Assembly: GCF_007558865.1 (NCBI RefSeq)
Contig: NZ_VLPK01000001.1
Span: forward strand, 1,116,001-1,180,000
Direction of reading: 5' to 3'
Source of the DNA: Mucilaginibacter corticis
GTDB lineage: Bacteria; Bacteroidota; Bacteroidia; Sphingobacteriales; Sphingobacteriaceae
DNA length: 64,000 nt
A program made the translations under genes and the position numbers. Position 1 is the stretch's first letter; every line of letters begins with the position of its first letter. The notes under the pieces were generated by a model. That model saw only the letters and a list, made by a program, of their open reading frames with translations. It was not told the DNA's origin and did no database searches. Positions 25,475-34,586 of this stretch are shown in pieces.

Positions 25475-27481
25475 ATGGATTCAAATAGTAAAAACATCGA
25501 AGAATTAGCAATTGATACGGTAAGAATATTGTCGGCCGACGCTGTGCAAAAAGCTAACTCGGGCCACCCGGGTACTGCCATGGCGCTTGCGCCTGTGGGC
25601 CACGTACTTTGGAAAGACTTTATTAACTTTAATCCTAAAAATCCTGACTGGGCAAACCGCGACAGGTTTATTCTTTCTGCAGGCCACGCTTGTATCTTAC
25701 AATACAGTTTCCTGCACCTTTTAGGTTATGATCTTTCTTTAGATGATATTAAAAACTTCCGCCAGCTGCACAGCAAAACCGCAGGTCACCCTGAGTACGG
25801 TTTGGCACCGGGCGTTGACGTTACCACCGGTCCGTTAGGCCAGGGTTTCGCTAACGGTGTAGGTTTCGCTATCGCGCAAAAACATTTGGCAGGCTATTAT
25901 AACAAACCTGGTTTCGACCTGTTTAATTACCATATCTACGCTATCTGCAGCGATGGTGATATGATGGAAGGCGTAACTTCAGAAGCTGCTTCATTAGCAG
26001 GCCACTTAGAGCTGGGTAACATCATTTATTTATATGACGATAACAAGATCTCTATTGAAGGCAGCACCGATATCGCCTTTAATGAGAATGTTGACGAGCG
26101 TTTTAAAGCATACGGATGGCATGTACAATCTGTTGACGATGCCAACGACATCCATGCTTTACACCAGGCATTAGTTAACGCGAAAGCCGAAACTCAAAAA
26201 CCATCATTGATCCGCGTACGCTCATTAATTGCTTACGGCAGCCCTAATAAATCAGGTACCGCAGGTTCACACGGCTCACCACTTGGTGCAGATGAGATCA
26301 AACTGGTTAAAAAATTCTTTGGATTTGATGAGGATAAATCATTTTACATACCTGCCGAGGTTGAAAAATATTACCATGAAATTGGCTCAAGAGGTATAGC
26401 TTATGAGCAAAAATGGAATGAGCTATTTGATAAATACAAAGCTGAATTCCCTGAACTGGCTGCCGAGTATGAAGCTGCTATTAAAGATGAATTACCGGCA
26501 GGCTGGTTAGATAAGATCCCTACATTTAAGGCATCTGATCCTAAAATGGCTACCCGCCAGGCATCTGGTAAGGTATTAAATGCTATCGCTGATAGCTTCC
26601 CTCACCTGATAGGTGGTGCTGCGGATTTGGCCCCATCAACAGAAACTAACCTGAAAAAATACGGTTCATTTACTTCAGAAGATCGTAACGGCCGTAACTT
26701 CCACTTCGGTATCCGCGAGCATGCTATGGGTTCTGCCCTGAATGGTATGGCTTTGACCAAAGGTATCAAACCTTTTGGTGCAACATTCCTGATGTTCTCT
26801 GAGTACATGCGCCCGCCAATCCGTTTGGCTGCTATCATGAAAGTGAGCCCGATATTTGTTTACACTCATGATAGTATAGGTTTAGGTGAGGACGGTACTA
26901 CCCACCAGCCTGTTGAGCAACTGATCTCTTTACGTTCTATTCCTAACATCACTGTTATCCGCCCCGCTGATGCTAACGAAACAGCACATGCATGGCGCGT
27001 AGCTATCGAGAAAAAAGGCGGCCCTACTGTATTGGTATTTACCCGCCAGGGCTTACCTATCCTTGACCAGGATACTTTGGGCAGCGCAAGCCAGTTAGAG
27101 AAAGGTGCTTATATCTTATCCGACTCAAAAGGCACGCCTGATGTTATCCTGATGGCGACAGGTTCTGAAGTTGCTTTGATCATGGATGCAAAAGCTAAAC
27201 TGGAGGCAGAGGGTGTTAACGTACGCGTGGTAAGCTTCCCGTCATGGGAGTTGTTTGAGAAACAAGACGCTGCCTACAAAGAAAGCGTGTTGCCTAAGGC
27301 GGTTAAAAAACGTTTAGCTGTTGAAATGGCATCGCCACTGGGCTGGCATAAATATACTACTGACGAAGGTGATACTTTATGTATGACTACTTTCGGCGAA
27401 TCTGCTCCGGCTGATGAGCTGTATAAATACTTTGGCTTTACTGTTGATAACGTAGTTAACAAAGCGAAAGCCTTGTTATAG
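25475..27481 (+). CDS. tkt: transketolase
   Basis: Thiamine diphosphate enzyme moving two-carbon units between sugar phosphates in the non-oxidative pentose phosphate pathway. It is 668 residues, the standard bacterial length. Visible are AVQKANSGHPGTAM at the N-terminus, GPLGQGFANGVGFA, the ThDP motif GDGDMMEGVTSEAA...LYDDNKI, the pyrimidine-domain segment FHFGIREHAMGSALNGMA, HDSIGLGEDGTTHQPVEQL and FTRQGLP. The sequence AAAGAGGAAAATGG at the start is one of the few Shine-Dalgarno-like sites in the window. It is followed by a word-repeat element and then rpiA. Confidence 0.97.
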   Translation: MDSNSKNIEELAIDTVRILSADAVQKANSGHPGTAMALAPVGHVLWKDFINFNPKNPDWANRDRFILSAGHACILQYSFLHLLGYDLSLDDIKNFRQLHSKTAGHPEYGLAPGVDVTTGPLGQGFANGVGFAIAQKHLAGYYNKPGFDLFNYHIYAICSDGDMMEGVTSEAASLAGHLELGNIIYLYDDNKISIEGSTDIAFNENVDERFKAYGWHVQSVDDANDIHALHQALVNAKAETQKPSLIRVRSLIAYGSPNKSGTAGSHGSPLGADEIKLVKKFFGFDEDKSFYIPAEVEKYYHEIGSRGIAYEQKWNELFDKYKAEFPELAAEYEAAIKDELPAGWLDKIPTFKASDPKMATRQASGKVLNAIADSFPHLIGGAADLAPSTETNLKKYGSFTSEDRNGRNFHFGIREHAMGSALNGMALTKGIKPFGATFLMFSEYMRPPIRLAAIMKVSPIFVYTHDSIGLGEDGTTHQPVEQLISLRSIPNITVIRPADANETAHAWRVAIEKKGGPTVLVFTRQGLPILDQDTLGSASQLEKGAYILSDSKGTPDVILMATGSEVALIMDAKAKLEAEGVNVRVVSFPSWELFEKQDAAYKESVLPKAVKKRLAVEMASPLGWHKYTTDEGDTLCMTTFGESAPADELYKYFGFTVDNVVNKAKALL

Positions 27482-27572
27482 AGACCAGTGGTTGGAGAAT
27501 AGTGATTAGTTGTCTATTCATTATTCTCCAATCTTTAAACTGATCTCTAATCACTGATCACCAACCACTACC
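27482..27572. repeat. word-repeat hairpin element (GATCTCTAATCAC type) between tkt and rpiA
   Basis: Left arm AGTGGTTGGAGAATAGTGAT and right arm ATCACTGATCACCAACCACT are near-perfect reverse complements around a repetitive centre. It fills a gap inside an otherwise tightly packed operon; the same words appear at 60.2 kb. Confidence 0.8.
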
Positions 27573-27577
27573 TCACA

Positions 27578-28288
27578 ATGAACTGGAACAGCGACATCAT
27601 CAAAAACCTTAGTTGGGCGGGCAACATCAGTAATGTAGCCGGCAAGCAAAAGGTGGCCGATCAAATTGTTGCCAAACTGAAAGATGGCGATGTGATAGGC
27701 GTAGGCTCGGGCAGTACTGTTTTTTTAACACTGTTTGCCATTGCCGAGCGCATTAAAGCCGAGCGACTAAATATCGCTGCTATTCCGACGTCTATCGAAA
27801 TATCGCTATTCTGTACCAAGCTGGGTATCCCATTAACAACTTTATTTGAGCATAAACCTGATTGGTGCTTTGATGGTGCCGACGAGGTTGACCCCAATAA
27901 AAGCCTGATAAAAGGCCGCGGCGGCGCGCTGTTTAAAGAAAAGCTTTTAATAAGCAGCAGCCCGGTAAGCTATATTATTGTAGACGATAGTAAACTGGTT
28001 GACCGCCTGGGCTCAAAGTTCCCGGTGCCGGTTGAGGTGTTTCCGCAGGCATTAACGCATGTTGAACAGGAATTAAGCCTTTTAGGCGCTACATCCATTC
28101 AATTGCGCCCGGCGGGCGGTAAAGACGGGCCGGTGATCACCGAGAATAATAACTTGCTGCTTGATGTTAAATTTGACAGGATAGACCTTGATATGGAACG
28201 CAAAATAAAGTCGATAACCGGTGTAATTGAAAGCGGCCTGTTTATAAACTATAATATAGAAGTTTTAGTAGCGGCAAACATTGTTTAA
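27578..28288 (+). CDS. rpiA: ribose-5-phosphate isomerase A
   Basis: Interconverts ribose-5-phosphate and ribulose-5-phosphate. The 236-residue protein carries the RpiA signatures IGVGSGSTV (phosphate loop), PTSIEISLFCTKLGIPL, WCFDGADEVDPNKSLIKGRGGALFKEKLL with the catalytic-type Asp/Glu/Lys residues, and a C-terminal GLFINYNIEVLVA. It lies between tkt and tal in the pentose phosphate operon. The start at 27578 follows directly on the repeat element, leaving no visible ribosome binding site. Confidence 0.95.
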   Translation: MNWNSDIIKNLSWAGNISNVAGKQKVADQIVAKLKDGDVIGVGSGSTVFLTLFAIAERIKAERLNIAAIPTSIEISLFCTKLGIPLTTLFEHKPDWCFDGADEVDPNKSLIKGRGGALFKEKLLISSSPVSYIIVDDSKLVDRLGSKFPVPVEVFPQALTHVEQELSLLGATSIQLRPAGGKDGPVITENNNLLLDVKFDRIDLDMERKIKSITGVIESGLFINYNIEVLVAANIV

Positions 28289-28390
28289 TAGTAATATTGT
28301 ATGACAATTATAGCAATAGGTGGTACACTTATTGCCGACAAAAAGATAACCAACTCACAATAATAAAATTGATATTAAAAATTAATTATA

Positions 28391-29482
28391 ATGGAAACTA
28401 ATAAAGTAAAACAAATACACAGCTTCGGTCAAAGCATCTGGCTTGATTTTATTGATCGCGCGTTTATTGGCAATGGTAAATTAAAAGCACTTATTGATGA
28501 TGACGGTGTTAGAGGTGTAACTTCAAACCCTGCTATTTTTGAAAAAGCTATTAGCAGCAGCGATATGTATGATGCTGATATTGCAGCATTGTCTGACGGT
28601 AAAAGAACCACAGAGGAAGTGTTTTTTGGTTTAGCTATAAAAGATATCCAGGATGCTTGCGATCTGTTTAAAGATCTTTATACCGAAAGCGAAAAAGGCG
28701 ACGGCTATGTAAGTTTAGAAGTTTCTCCGTTTTTGGCTTTGAAAGGTGAAGAAACTTTTGAGCAGGCAAAATTACTTTGGAAACAAGTTGATCGCGAAAA
28801 CGTAATGATCAAAATCCCGGGTACACAACCTGGTTTAGATGCTATTCGCAAATCTATCGCGCAGGGCATTAACATCAACGTTACTTTATTATTCGGCTTG
28901 CCACGTTATGAAGAAGTTGCTTTGGCATACATTGCAGGTTTAGAAGACCACCTGGCAGCAGGACACGAAATTGCGCACATTTCATCAGTAGCAAGTTTCT
29001 TCCTGAGCCGTATCGATGTTTTGATCGACCCGATATTAGAAGAAAAAGGTTTAGGCGAATACAAAGGCGAAGTAGCTATCGCGTCAGCTAAAAAAGCTTA
29101 CGAGATTTATAAAAGAGTATTCAGCGGTGAGCGTTGGGAAAAATTAGCAGCTAAAGGCGCTAAACCACAACGTTTATTATGGGCAAGCACCAGCAGCAAA
29201 AATCCTGCGTTTAAAGACACTAAATATGTTGAAGCATTAATTGGTCCGGATACTGTTGATACCGTTCCGTTAGAAACTATCGTAGCATTCCGTGATCATG
29301 GTATCGCTGCCAATACTTTAGAGCAGGATACTGACAAAGCAACCGAGATATTGGATAAAGTTAAAGCTGCCGGCATTGATATCGATGCGTTGACTCAGCA
29401 ATTAGAAGACGAAGGCATTGAGAAATTCAACCAGCCTTTTGAAAAATTATTACAATCTATCGAAGCAAACAAGGTAAAATAA
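28391..29482 (+). CDS. tal: transaldolase
   Basis: Transfers a dihydroxyacetone unit between sugar phosphates through a lysine Schiff base. The 363-residue protein belongs to the longer class found with mycobacterial-type Tal: GNGKLKALIDDDGVRGVTSNPAIFEKAI, YVSLEVSPFLALKGEETFEQA, the Schiff-base Lys in NVMIKIPGTQPGL, GININVTLLFGLPRYEEVA and SVASFFLSRIDVLID, then QRLLWASTSSKNPAFKDTKYVE. A gap of about 100 bases separates it from rpiA without a terminator. A HAD phosphatase gene follows 9 bases later. Confidence 0.95.
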   Translation: METNKVKQIHSFGQSIWLDFIDRAFIGNGKLKALIDDDGVRGVTSNPAIFEKAISSSDMYDADIAALSDGKRTTEEVFFGLAIKDIQDACDLFKDLYTESEKGDGYVSLEVSPFLALKGEETFEQAKLLWKQVDRENVMIKIPGTQPGLDAIRKSIAQGININVTLLFGLPRYEEVALAYIAGLEDHLAAGHEIAHISSVASFFLSRIDVLIDPILEEKGLGEYKGEVAIASAKKAYEIYKRVFSGERWEKLAAKGAKPQRLLWASTSSKNPAFKDTKYVEALIGPDTVDTVPLETIVAFRDHGIAANTLEQDTDKATEILDKVKAAGIDIDALTQQLEDEGIEKFNQPFEKLLQSIEANKVK

Positions 29483-29491
29483 TTCCGGACG

Positions 29492-30115
29492 ATGGAAGCT
29501 AACAACCTTAAGATCCTTTTCTTCGATATTGGCGGTGTGATGCTCAGCAATGGCTGGGGTCATGAAAGCCGTGAAGAAGCAGCCAGAAAATTCGGCCTCG
29601 ACTATGAGGAAGTAAATGGCCTGCACAATTTCATATTTAACGTTTATGAGATAGGTGGCGTTACGTTAGACGACTACCTGGACACGGTGATCTTTAATCA
29701 CCCGCGTGATTTTACACGAGAGGATTTTAAGGAGTTTGTTTACCAGCAGTCGGTTGAGTTGCCCACTTTAGAGTGGTTAAAAGAATGGAAAAAAGATTGC
29801 GGCTTCCGCATCATTTCTGTTAACAACGAGGGTAAGGAACTGAATGATTACCGTGTAAAAAAATTCAAACTGCACGAGTTTTTTGATGCCTTCGTATCGT
29901 CGTGCGAGGTTGGTTTGCGTAAACCCGACCCGGCTATCTGGAAACTGGCTATGGGTATAGCCCAGGCACAGCCAAACCAGTGCGTGTATTTTGACGACCG
30001 TATTATGTTTGTTAACGCGGCACAAAACTTGGGTATCAGAGCATTTCAGCACAAAGACCTTGAATCGACCAAAAAAATATTACAACAACTAAAAGAGGAA
30101 AACCACAACAAATAA
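29492..30115 (+). CDS. HAD-superfamily sugar phosphatase, YihX-like
   Basis: Predicted haloacid dehalogenase-type phosphatase, 207 residues. Motif I is FFDIGGVML, where the second acidic residue of the usual DxD is Gly. This is the DxG form of YihX-type phosphatases, which act on sugar phosphates such as glucose-1-phosphate. Motif III and IV regions read VGLRKPDPAIWKLAM and CVYFDDRIMFVNAAQNLGIRA. The cap is a small helical insertion (residues about 16-80). It is packed between tal and gnd with gaps of 9 and 2 bases, so it is surely part of the operon and may recycle or protect a pathway intermediate; the substrate is inference. Confidence 0.85.
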   Translation: MEANNLKILFFDIGGVMLSNGWGHESREEAARKFGLDYEEVNGLHNFIFNVYEIGGVTLDDYLDTVIFNHPRDFTREDFKEFVYQQSVELPTLEWLKEWKKDCGFRIISVNNEGKELNDYRVKKFKLHEFFDAFVSSCEVGLRKPDPAIWKLAMGIAQAQPNQCVYFDDRIMFVNAAQNLGIRAFQHKDLESTKKILQQLKEENHNK

Positions 30116-30117
30116 CT

Positions 30118-31539
30118 ATGAGCACACCAACTAAATATGATTTCGGCATGATAGGCCTTGGCGTAATGGGTCGCAGCCTTTTGTTAAACATGGGCGACCA
30201 TGGCGTAAAAGGTGCCGGATTTGATAAAGATGCCGAAAAAGTTAAGGCATTGGGCGACGAAAGCACGACCGGAAACCTTAAAGGGTTTAGCGATGTAAAG
30301 GAATTTGTAGACAGCCTGAACAAGCCGCGTGCCATTATGATGTTGGTGCCTGCCGGTAAAATTGTTGATGATGTTATTGAAGAGCTGTTACCACTGATTG
30401 ACAAGGGCGACCTGATCATTGACGGTGGTAACACTTATTATACCGATACCAATCGCCGTTTTGATTACCTGAACAGCAAAGGGGTTCACTTTTTTGGTAT
30501 GGGTGTATCAGGCGGTGAAGAAGGTGCGCGCCGCGGCCCAAGCATGATGCCGGGCGGCGACGAAAAAGCCTATGAAGTTGTAAAACCAATCTTTGAAGCT
30601 ATCGCGGCTAAAGTTGATGGCGAGCCTTGTGTTACTTATTGCGGTACCGGATCGGCCGGTAACTTTGTTAAAATGGTGCACAACGGTATCGAATATGGTG
30701 TAATGCAGTTAATTGCAGAAACCTATGAGATCCTGAAAAAAGGTTTAGGCCTGAATAACGAAGAAGCAGGCAAGGTATTTACCGACTGGAACAACGGTCG
30801 CCTTAAATCATTTTTGTTAGAGGTTACCAGCGATATTTTTCAATACAAAGCACCGGGTACAGATCATTTATTATTAGATGATATTAAAGACGAAGCCCGT
30901 GCTAAAGGTACCGGTAAGTGGACATCGCAAGTGGCTATGGATCTTCAGGCACCTATCCCAACGGTAGACTCATCGGTTGCTATGCGCGATTTGTCAAAAT
31001 ACAAAGAAATGCGTGTTAAAGCCGAAGGTATTTATGGTGGTGTTGCCGCGCAGCTTGATGTAAATAAAGAAGAGTTTTTGGCCGCTTTAGAAAATGCCTT
31101 CTACTTCAACATGATCATCAGTTACGCGCAGGGTATCCATATGTTAACCCGTGCGTCTGTCGAGTTTAATTACGGCTTAAAGCTTGCAGAGATCGCTAAG
31201 ATCTGGAGAGGCGGCTGTATCATCCGCTCACTATTCTTACAGAATATTTACGAAGCATTTACCGCTAACCCGGCCTTAGAGCACCTGTTGTTAGACGGTG
31301 GCGTAGCCAATGAGGTTAAAGGCTCTATAGGCGGCGCACGTACTGTAGTATCAGCAGTTACTGCTGCCGGTATTGCTGCGCCATGCTATGCTGCTTCATT
31401 AAGCTATTTTGATGCTTTCCGCAGCGGCCGTATGCCATCAAACCTGATCCAGGCACAACGCGATTATTTTGGCGCGCATACTTATGAGCTGATAGGTAAA
31501 GAAGGAACCTTCCACACCCAATGGTCAGCTAAAAATTAA
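30118..31539 (+). CDS. gnd: 6-phosphogluconate dehydrogenase (decarboxylating)
   Basis: Oxidatively decarboxylates 6-phosphogluconate to ribulose-5-phosphate. The 473-residue length is typical of the dimeric form. The N-terminal Rossmann motif is MIGLGVMGRSLLLNMGDHG, followed by MGVSGGEEGARRGPSMMPGG, the catalytic-type Lys in GNFVKMVHNGIEYG, and IWRGGCIIRSLFL and RDYFGAHTYE near the C-terminus. NADP versus NAD preference cannot be called with confidence from the loop. It follows the HAD gene by two bases and precedes zwf. Confidence 0.97.
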   Translation: MSTPTKYDFGMIGLGVMGRSLLLNMGDHGVKGAGFDKDAEKVKALGDESTTGNLKGFSDVKEFVDSLNKPRAIMMLVPAGKIVDDVIEELLPLIDKGDLIIDGGNTYYTDTNRRFDYLNSKGVHFFGMGVSGGEEGARRGPSMMPGGDEKAYEVVKPIFEAIAAKVDGEPCVTYCGTGSAGNFVKMVHNGIEYGVMQLIAETYEILKKGLGLNNEEAGKVFTDWNNGRLKSFLLEVTSDIFQYKAPGTDHLLLDDIKDEARAKGTGKWTSQVAMDLQAPIPTVDSSVAMRDLSKYKEMRVKAEGIYGGVAAQLDVNKEEFLAALENAFYFNMIISYAQGIHMLTRASVEFNYGLKLAEIAKIWRGGCIIRSLFLQNIYEAFTANPALEHLLLDGGVANEVKGSIGGARTVVSAVTAAGIAAPCYAASLSYFDAFRSGRMPSNLIQAQRDYFGAHTYELIGKEGTFHTQWSAKN

Positions 31540-31571
31540 AACTTAAACAAGAAAGTTTAACATAATAAATT

Positions 31572-33086
31572 ATGTCAACAATAAAATCAGAGCCTACCGT
31601 ATTTGTTATATTCGGTGGCACAGGCGACTTGAACGCGCGCAAACTTGCGCCCGCGTTATATAACTTATTCCTTGACGGATGGTTGCCAAAACAGTTCTCT
31701 ATCATTGGTACAGGCCGTACCCAGCTTACAGACGAACAATTCAGAAAAAACCTGAACGAGGACATCAACAATTTTTCACGCAGCGGAAAAGCTGATAAAG
31801 AGAAATGGGCAGAGTTTCAAAAGAATGTGTATTACCAGGTGTCGGATGCAAAAGATGCTGAAACTTATAAAGAATTTGGTAAACGTGTAGAGGCCCATGC
31901 TGCCGAATGGAAAGTTAGACCTAACGTTATTTACTACCTGGCGGTATCACCTACCTTCTTCCCTATCATTACTTCTAACCTGGCTAAGGCTAAATTAACA
32001 GATGATGTTGAACACGTACGTGTGGTAATTGAAAAACCATTTGGTCATGATCTTGAATCTGCTAAAGAATTGAACAAATTACTGGCAGGTTTATTTGACG
32101 ACAAACAGATCTACCATATTGACCATTACCTGGGTAAAGAAACCGTACAGAATATTATGGCGTTCCGTTTTGCCAACTCTATTTTAGAGCCGATATGGAA
32201 CCGGAATTACATAGAGCACGTACAGATCTCTGTTACCGAGCAATTGGGCGTTGAAGATCGCGGCGACTATTATGACGGATCAGGCGCTATGCGCGATATG
32301 ATCCAGAACCACTTGCTGCAATTGTTATGCCTTGTGGCTATGGAAACCCCGGTTAGTTTTAACGCCGATGAGATCCGTAATCGTAAAGTTGATGTATTAC
32401 ATGCCATGCGCAGGTTCTCACCTGAGGATGTGCGTATGTCGGCTGTAAGGGGCCAATATGCTAAAGGCTGGATGGAAGGTAAAGAAGTACCGGGCTACCG
32501 CGAGGAAGCTAAGGTTGACCCTAACTCAAATACGGAAACTTTTGCCGCCATAAAATTCTTTGTAGATAATTGGCGTTGGCAAGGTGTGCCGTTTTACGTA
32601 CGTACAGGTAAAAGGCTGCACCAGTCATCATCAGTGATCACTATCCAATTTAAGGATGTGCCGCATAAAATCTTCCCTACCGAAGCGGCAGAAAGCTGGC
32701 AGCAAAATAGGCTGATCATCAGTATTCAGCCGGAAATGAGTATCCGTTTACAAGTTCAGGCAAAACGCCCGGGATTAGATATGATCCTAAACACCGTTGA
32801 TATGGTGTTTGACTACAAAGGCACTTACACTAACCAGGCACCAGAGGCTTATGAAACCTTATTGCTGGATACCATGCTGGGTGATCAAACCCTGTTTATG
32901 CGTGGTGACCAGATAGAAGCTGCATGGGATCTGATCATGCCAATACTAAGCACCTGGACCAACAAAAAGAGCTTAAACTTCCCTAATTATTCTGCATACT
33001 CATGGGGCCCTGAAAGCGCCGAGGCATTAATTGCCCGCGATGGCTTTACCTGGTTCTCATTACCGTTGAAGAATACAAAGAAGTAA
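31572..33086 (+). CDS. zwf: glucose-6-phosphate 1-dehydrogenase
   Basis: First oxidative step of the pentose phosphate pathway, producing 6-phosphogluconolactone and NAD(P)H. The 504-residue protein has IFGGTGDLNARKLAPALYNL (dinucleotide fold), VIEKPFGHDLESA and the substrate signature YHIDHYLGKETVQN with its catalytic-type His and Lys, then EHVQISVTEQLGVEDRGDYYDGSGAMRDMIQNHLLQL. It ends with a normal C-terminal sheet domain. Its product is hydrolysed by pgl, which follows after a repeat-filled gap of 114 bases. Confidence 0.97.
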   Translation: MSTIKSEPTVFVIFGGTGDLNARKLAPALYNLFLDGWLPKQFSIIGTGRTQLTDEQFRKNLNEDINNFSRSGKADKEKWAEFQKNVYYQVSDAKDAETYKEFGKRVEAHAAEWKVRPNVIYYLAVSPTFFPIITSNLAKAKLTDDVEHVRVVIEKPFGHDLESAKELNKLLAGLFDDKQIYHIDHYLGKETVQNIMAFRFANSILEPIWNRNYIEHVQISVTEQLGVEDRGDYYDGSGAMRDMIQNHLLQLLCLVAMETPVSFNADEIRNRKVDVLHAMRRFSPEDVRMSAVRGQYAKGWMEGKEVPGYREEAKVDPNSNTETFAAIKFFVDNWRWQGVPFYVRTGKRLHQSSSVITIQFKDVPHKIFPTEAAESWQQNRLIISIQPEMSIRLQVQAKRPGLDMILNTVDMVFDYKGTYTNQAPEAYETLLLDTMLGDQTLFMRGDQIEAAWDLIMPILSTWTNKKSLNFPNYSAYSWGPESAEALIARDGFTWFSLPLKNTKK

Positions 33087-33105
33087 ATATTAAATAACAA
33101 ACAGG

Positions 33106-33179
33106 GGTGTCGCCCTGAGGCACTCGAAGGGTGAGCGTAAAGGCCCAACCGCATGCTTCGAGAACCTCAGCATGACACC
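33106..33179. repeat. TGTCAnCCTGAG hairpin element, copy 2
   Basis: Nearly identical in layout to the copy at 8321: GGTGTCGCCCTGAGGCACTC ... GCTTCGAGAACCTCAGCATG followed by ACACC. It lies between zwf and pgl inside the operon, 21 bases before the pgl start, so a simple terminator role is unlikely here. Confidence 0.85.
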
Positions 33180-33200
33180 CTTTGTTAAAACACGTTACCC

Positions 33201-33932
33201 ATGACATTAAACATTTTTGACACCCCAGACGAAGTAGTTGACGGGCTGGCCCAATACTTTGTTAAAATAGCTAATGAAAGCATCGCGGCGCACGGTAAAT
33301 TCTCTGTCGCGTTATCAGGTGGCAGTTCTCCTAAAAAGTTATATGAACTATTGGCTTCAACCATTTATGCCGACAGCATAGACTGGACCAAAGTTTATTT
33401 CTTTTTTGGCGATGAGCGTAACGTACCGCAAACAGACAGCCAGAGCAATTACCTGATGGCTAAGAAAGCTTTGTTTGAGCCATTGTATATTGATGCCGCT
33501 AATATTTACCCGGTAGATACTACGTTAACACCCAAAGAAGCCGCGCAAAAGTATGCTGAAACCATTGCCGAGTTTTTTGATGATGATGAAATGAGCTTTG
33601 ACCTGGTGTTGTTAGGTCTGGGCGATAACTCGCATACCGCGTCTCTATTTCCATATACACCGGTGCTGCATGATGTAACACCATCTGTTAAAGAAGTTTG
33701 GCTGGAAGACCAGCAGGTGTATCGTATTACCCTTAACGCCCCATTAATTAACGAAGCTAAAAATATAGCGTTCTTGGTATACGGCGAAGGCAAGGCAGAA
33801 GCTGTGCATCATGTTTTAGAGGACGATGAGGATATTGAAAACTATCCAGCCCAGCTTATTGATTCAATTACGGGCGATGTGCAATGGTTCCTGGATGAAC
33901 CGGCAGCGGCTAACCTGGAAGAAGAATATTAA
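33201..33932 (+). CDS. pgl: 6-phosphogluconolactonase
   Basis: Hydrolyses 6-phosphogluconolactone to 6-phosphogluconate. The 243-residue protein is of the DevB/Pgl type, related to glucosamine-6-phosphate isomerases: FSVALSGGSSPKKLYELL, WTKVYFFFGDERNVPQTDSQSNYLMAKKAL, FDLVLLGLGDNSHTASLFPYTP and YRITLNAPLINEAKNIAFLVYG. It completes the oxidative branch with zwf and gnd and ends the operon at a terminator. Confidence 0.95.
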   Translation: MTLNIFDTPDEVVDGLAQYFVKIANESIAAHGKFSVALSGGSSPKKLYELLASTIYADSIDWTKVYFFFGDERNVPQTDSQSNYLMAKKALFEPLYIDAANIYPVDTTLTPKEAAQKYAETIAEFFDDDEMSFDLVLLGLGDNSHTASLFPYTPVLHDVTPSVKEVWLEDQQVYRITLNAPLINEAKNIAFLVYGEGKAEAVHHVLEDDEDIENYPAQLIDSITGDVQWFLDEPAAANLEEEY

Positions 33933-33955
33933 GAGATACAATTAGTATTGTAAAT

Positions 33956-33982
33956 AAAAAGGCTTCATCAGAGGCCTTTTTT
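33956..33982. terminator. terminator after pgl
   Basis: Stem AAAAAGGC/GCCTTTTT (33956-33963 with 33974-33981), 10-base loop and T6. The A-rich left side makes it usable on both strands, between convergent genes. Confidence 0.85.
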
Positions 33983-34008
33983 CGTTTATAGGGGTATCAG
34001 TACAGGAA

Positions 34009-34572
34009 TTAATAACCCGTTTGTTCTACAGGCGGCATATAGGCTAATCTGCGCTGAAAGTAAACATCCCAGCTATGCTGTTGTGCAACATCAAGCATAT
34101 GCCGGGTATCGGCATCATAATTGGCATTTAGTACCTGGTATTTGGCGTGGATTCGGTTAAACATGGCGCTGGCCTCTGCCTGGTAATTGTAGTCAAAGCG
34201 GGTACGGGCGGCGACACGCAATATTTCCTGTTGCTCCATGTAGGCTATATTATAATGACCCTGTTCATGTTTCAATACTTCGGCCAGCATTTTTTGCGAT
34301 GTGATGCGGCTTTTATCCATCCATGACCTGTCGCGGTTCATAGTTAGCGGCACATCAAAAACAAGGCGGTACACTCCATTTTCATGATACGCCTGGTAAC
34401 GAAAATGAATAGAGCAGTTGGTGTAAGCAATGGCATTATCCCCATTAACATGAGGTGTCCCCATAAAGTCATCAGCAGTAAGCCGGCGATAATTTCCATC
34501 TTGGGCCAAAGCAAAATTGCTGCATAGCCATAAGCAGGCAGCGGCCATCCCTCTCACAAAACTTACCTTCAT
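34009..34572 (-). CDS. secreted DUF922-type predicted metalloprotease
   Basis: A 187-residue protein with a signal peptide (VSFVRGMAAACLWLCSNFALAQ). The mature part carries LKHEQGHYNIAYMEQQEI, an HExxH-like motif (HEQGH) that marks the DUF922 family of predicted secreted zinc proteases, preceded by a DxD/W-rich strand region (WMDKSRITSQKMLAEVLKHEQ). Family activity is largely predicted, so the enzyme role is inference. It starts 14 bases after the SPFH gene stop and is probably cotranscribed with it. Confidence 0.8.
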   Translation of the reverse strand: MKVSFVRGMAAACLWLCSNFALAQDGNYRRLTADDFMGTPHVNGDNAIAYTNCSIHFRYQAYHENGVYRLVFDVPLTMNRDRSWMDKSRITSQKMLAEVLKHEQGHYNIAYMEQQEILRVAARTRFDYNYQAEASAMFNRIHAKYQVLNANYDADTRHMLDVAQQHSWDVYFQRRLAYMPPVEQTGY

Positions 34573-34586
34573 TTCATATTAATGGT

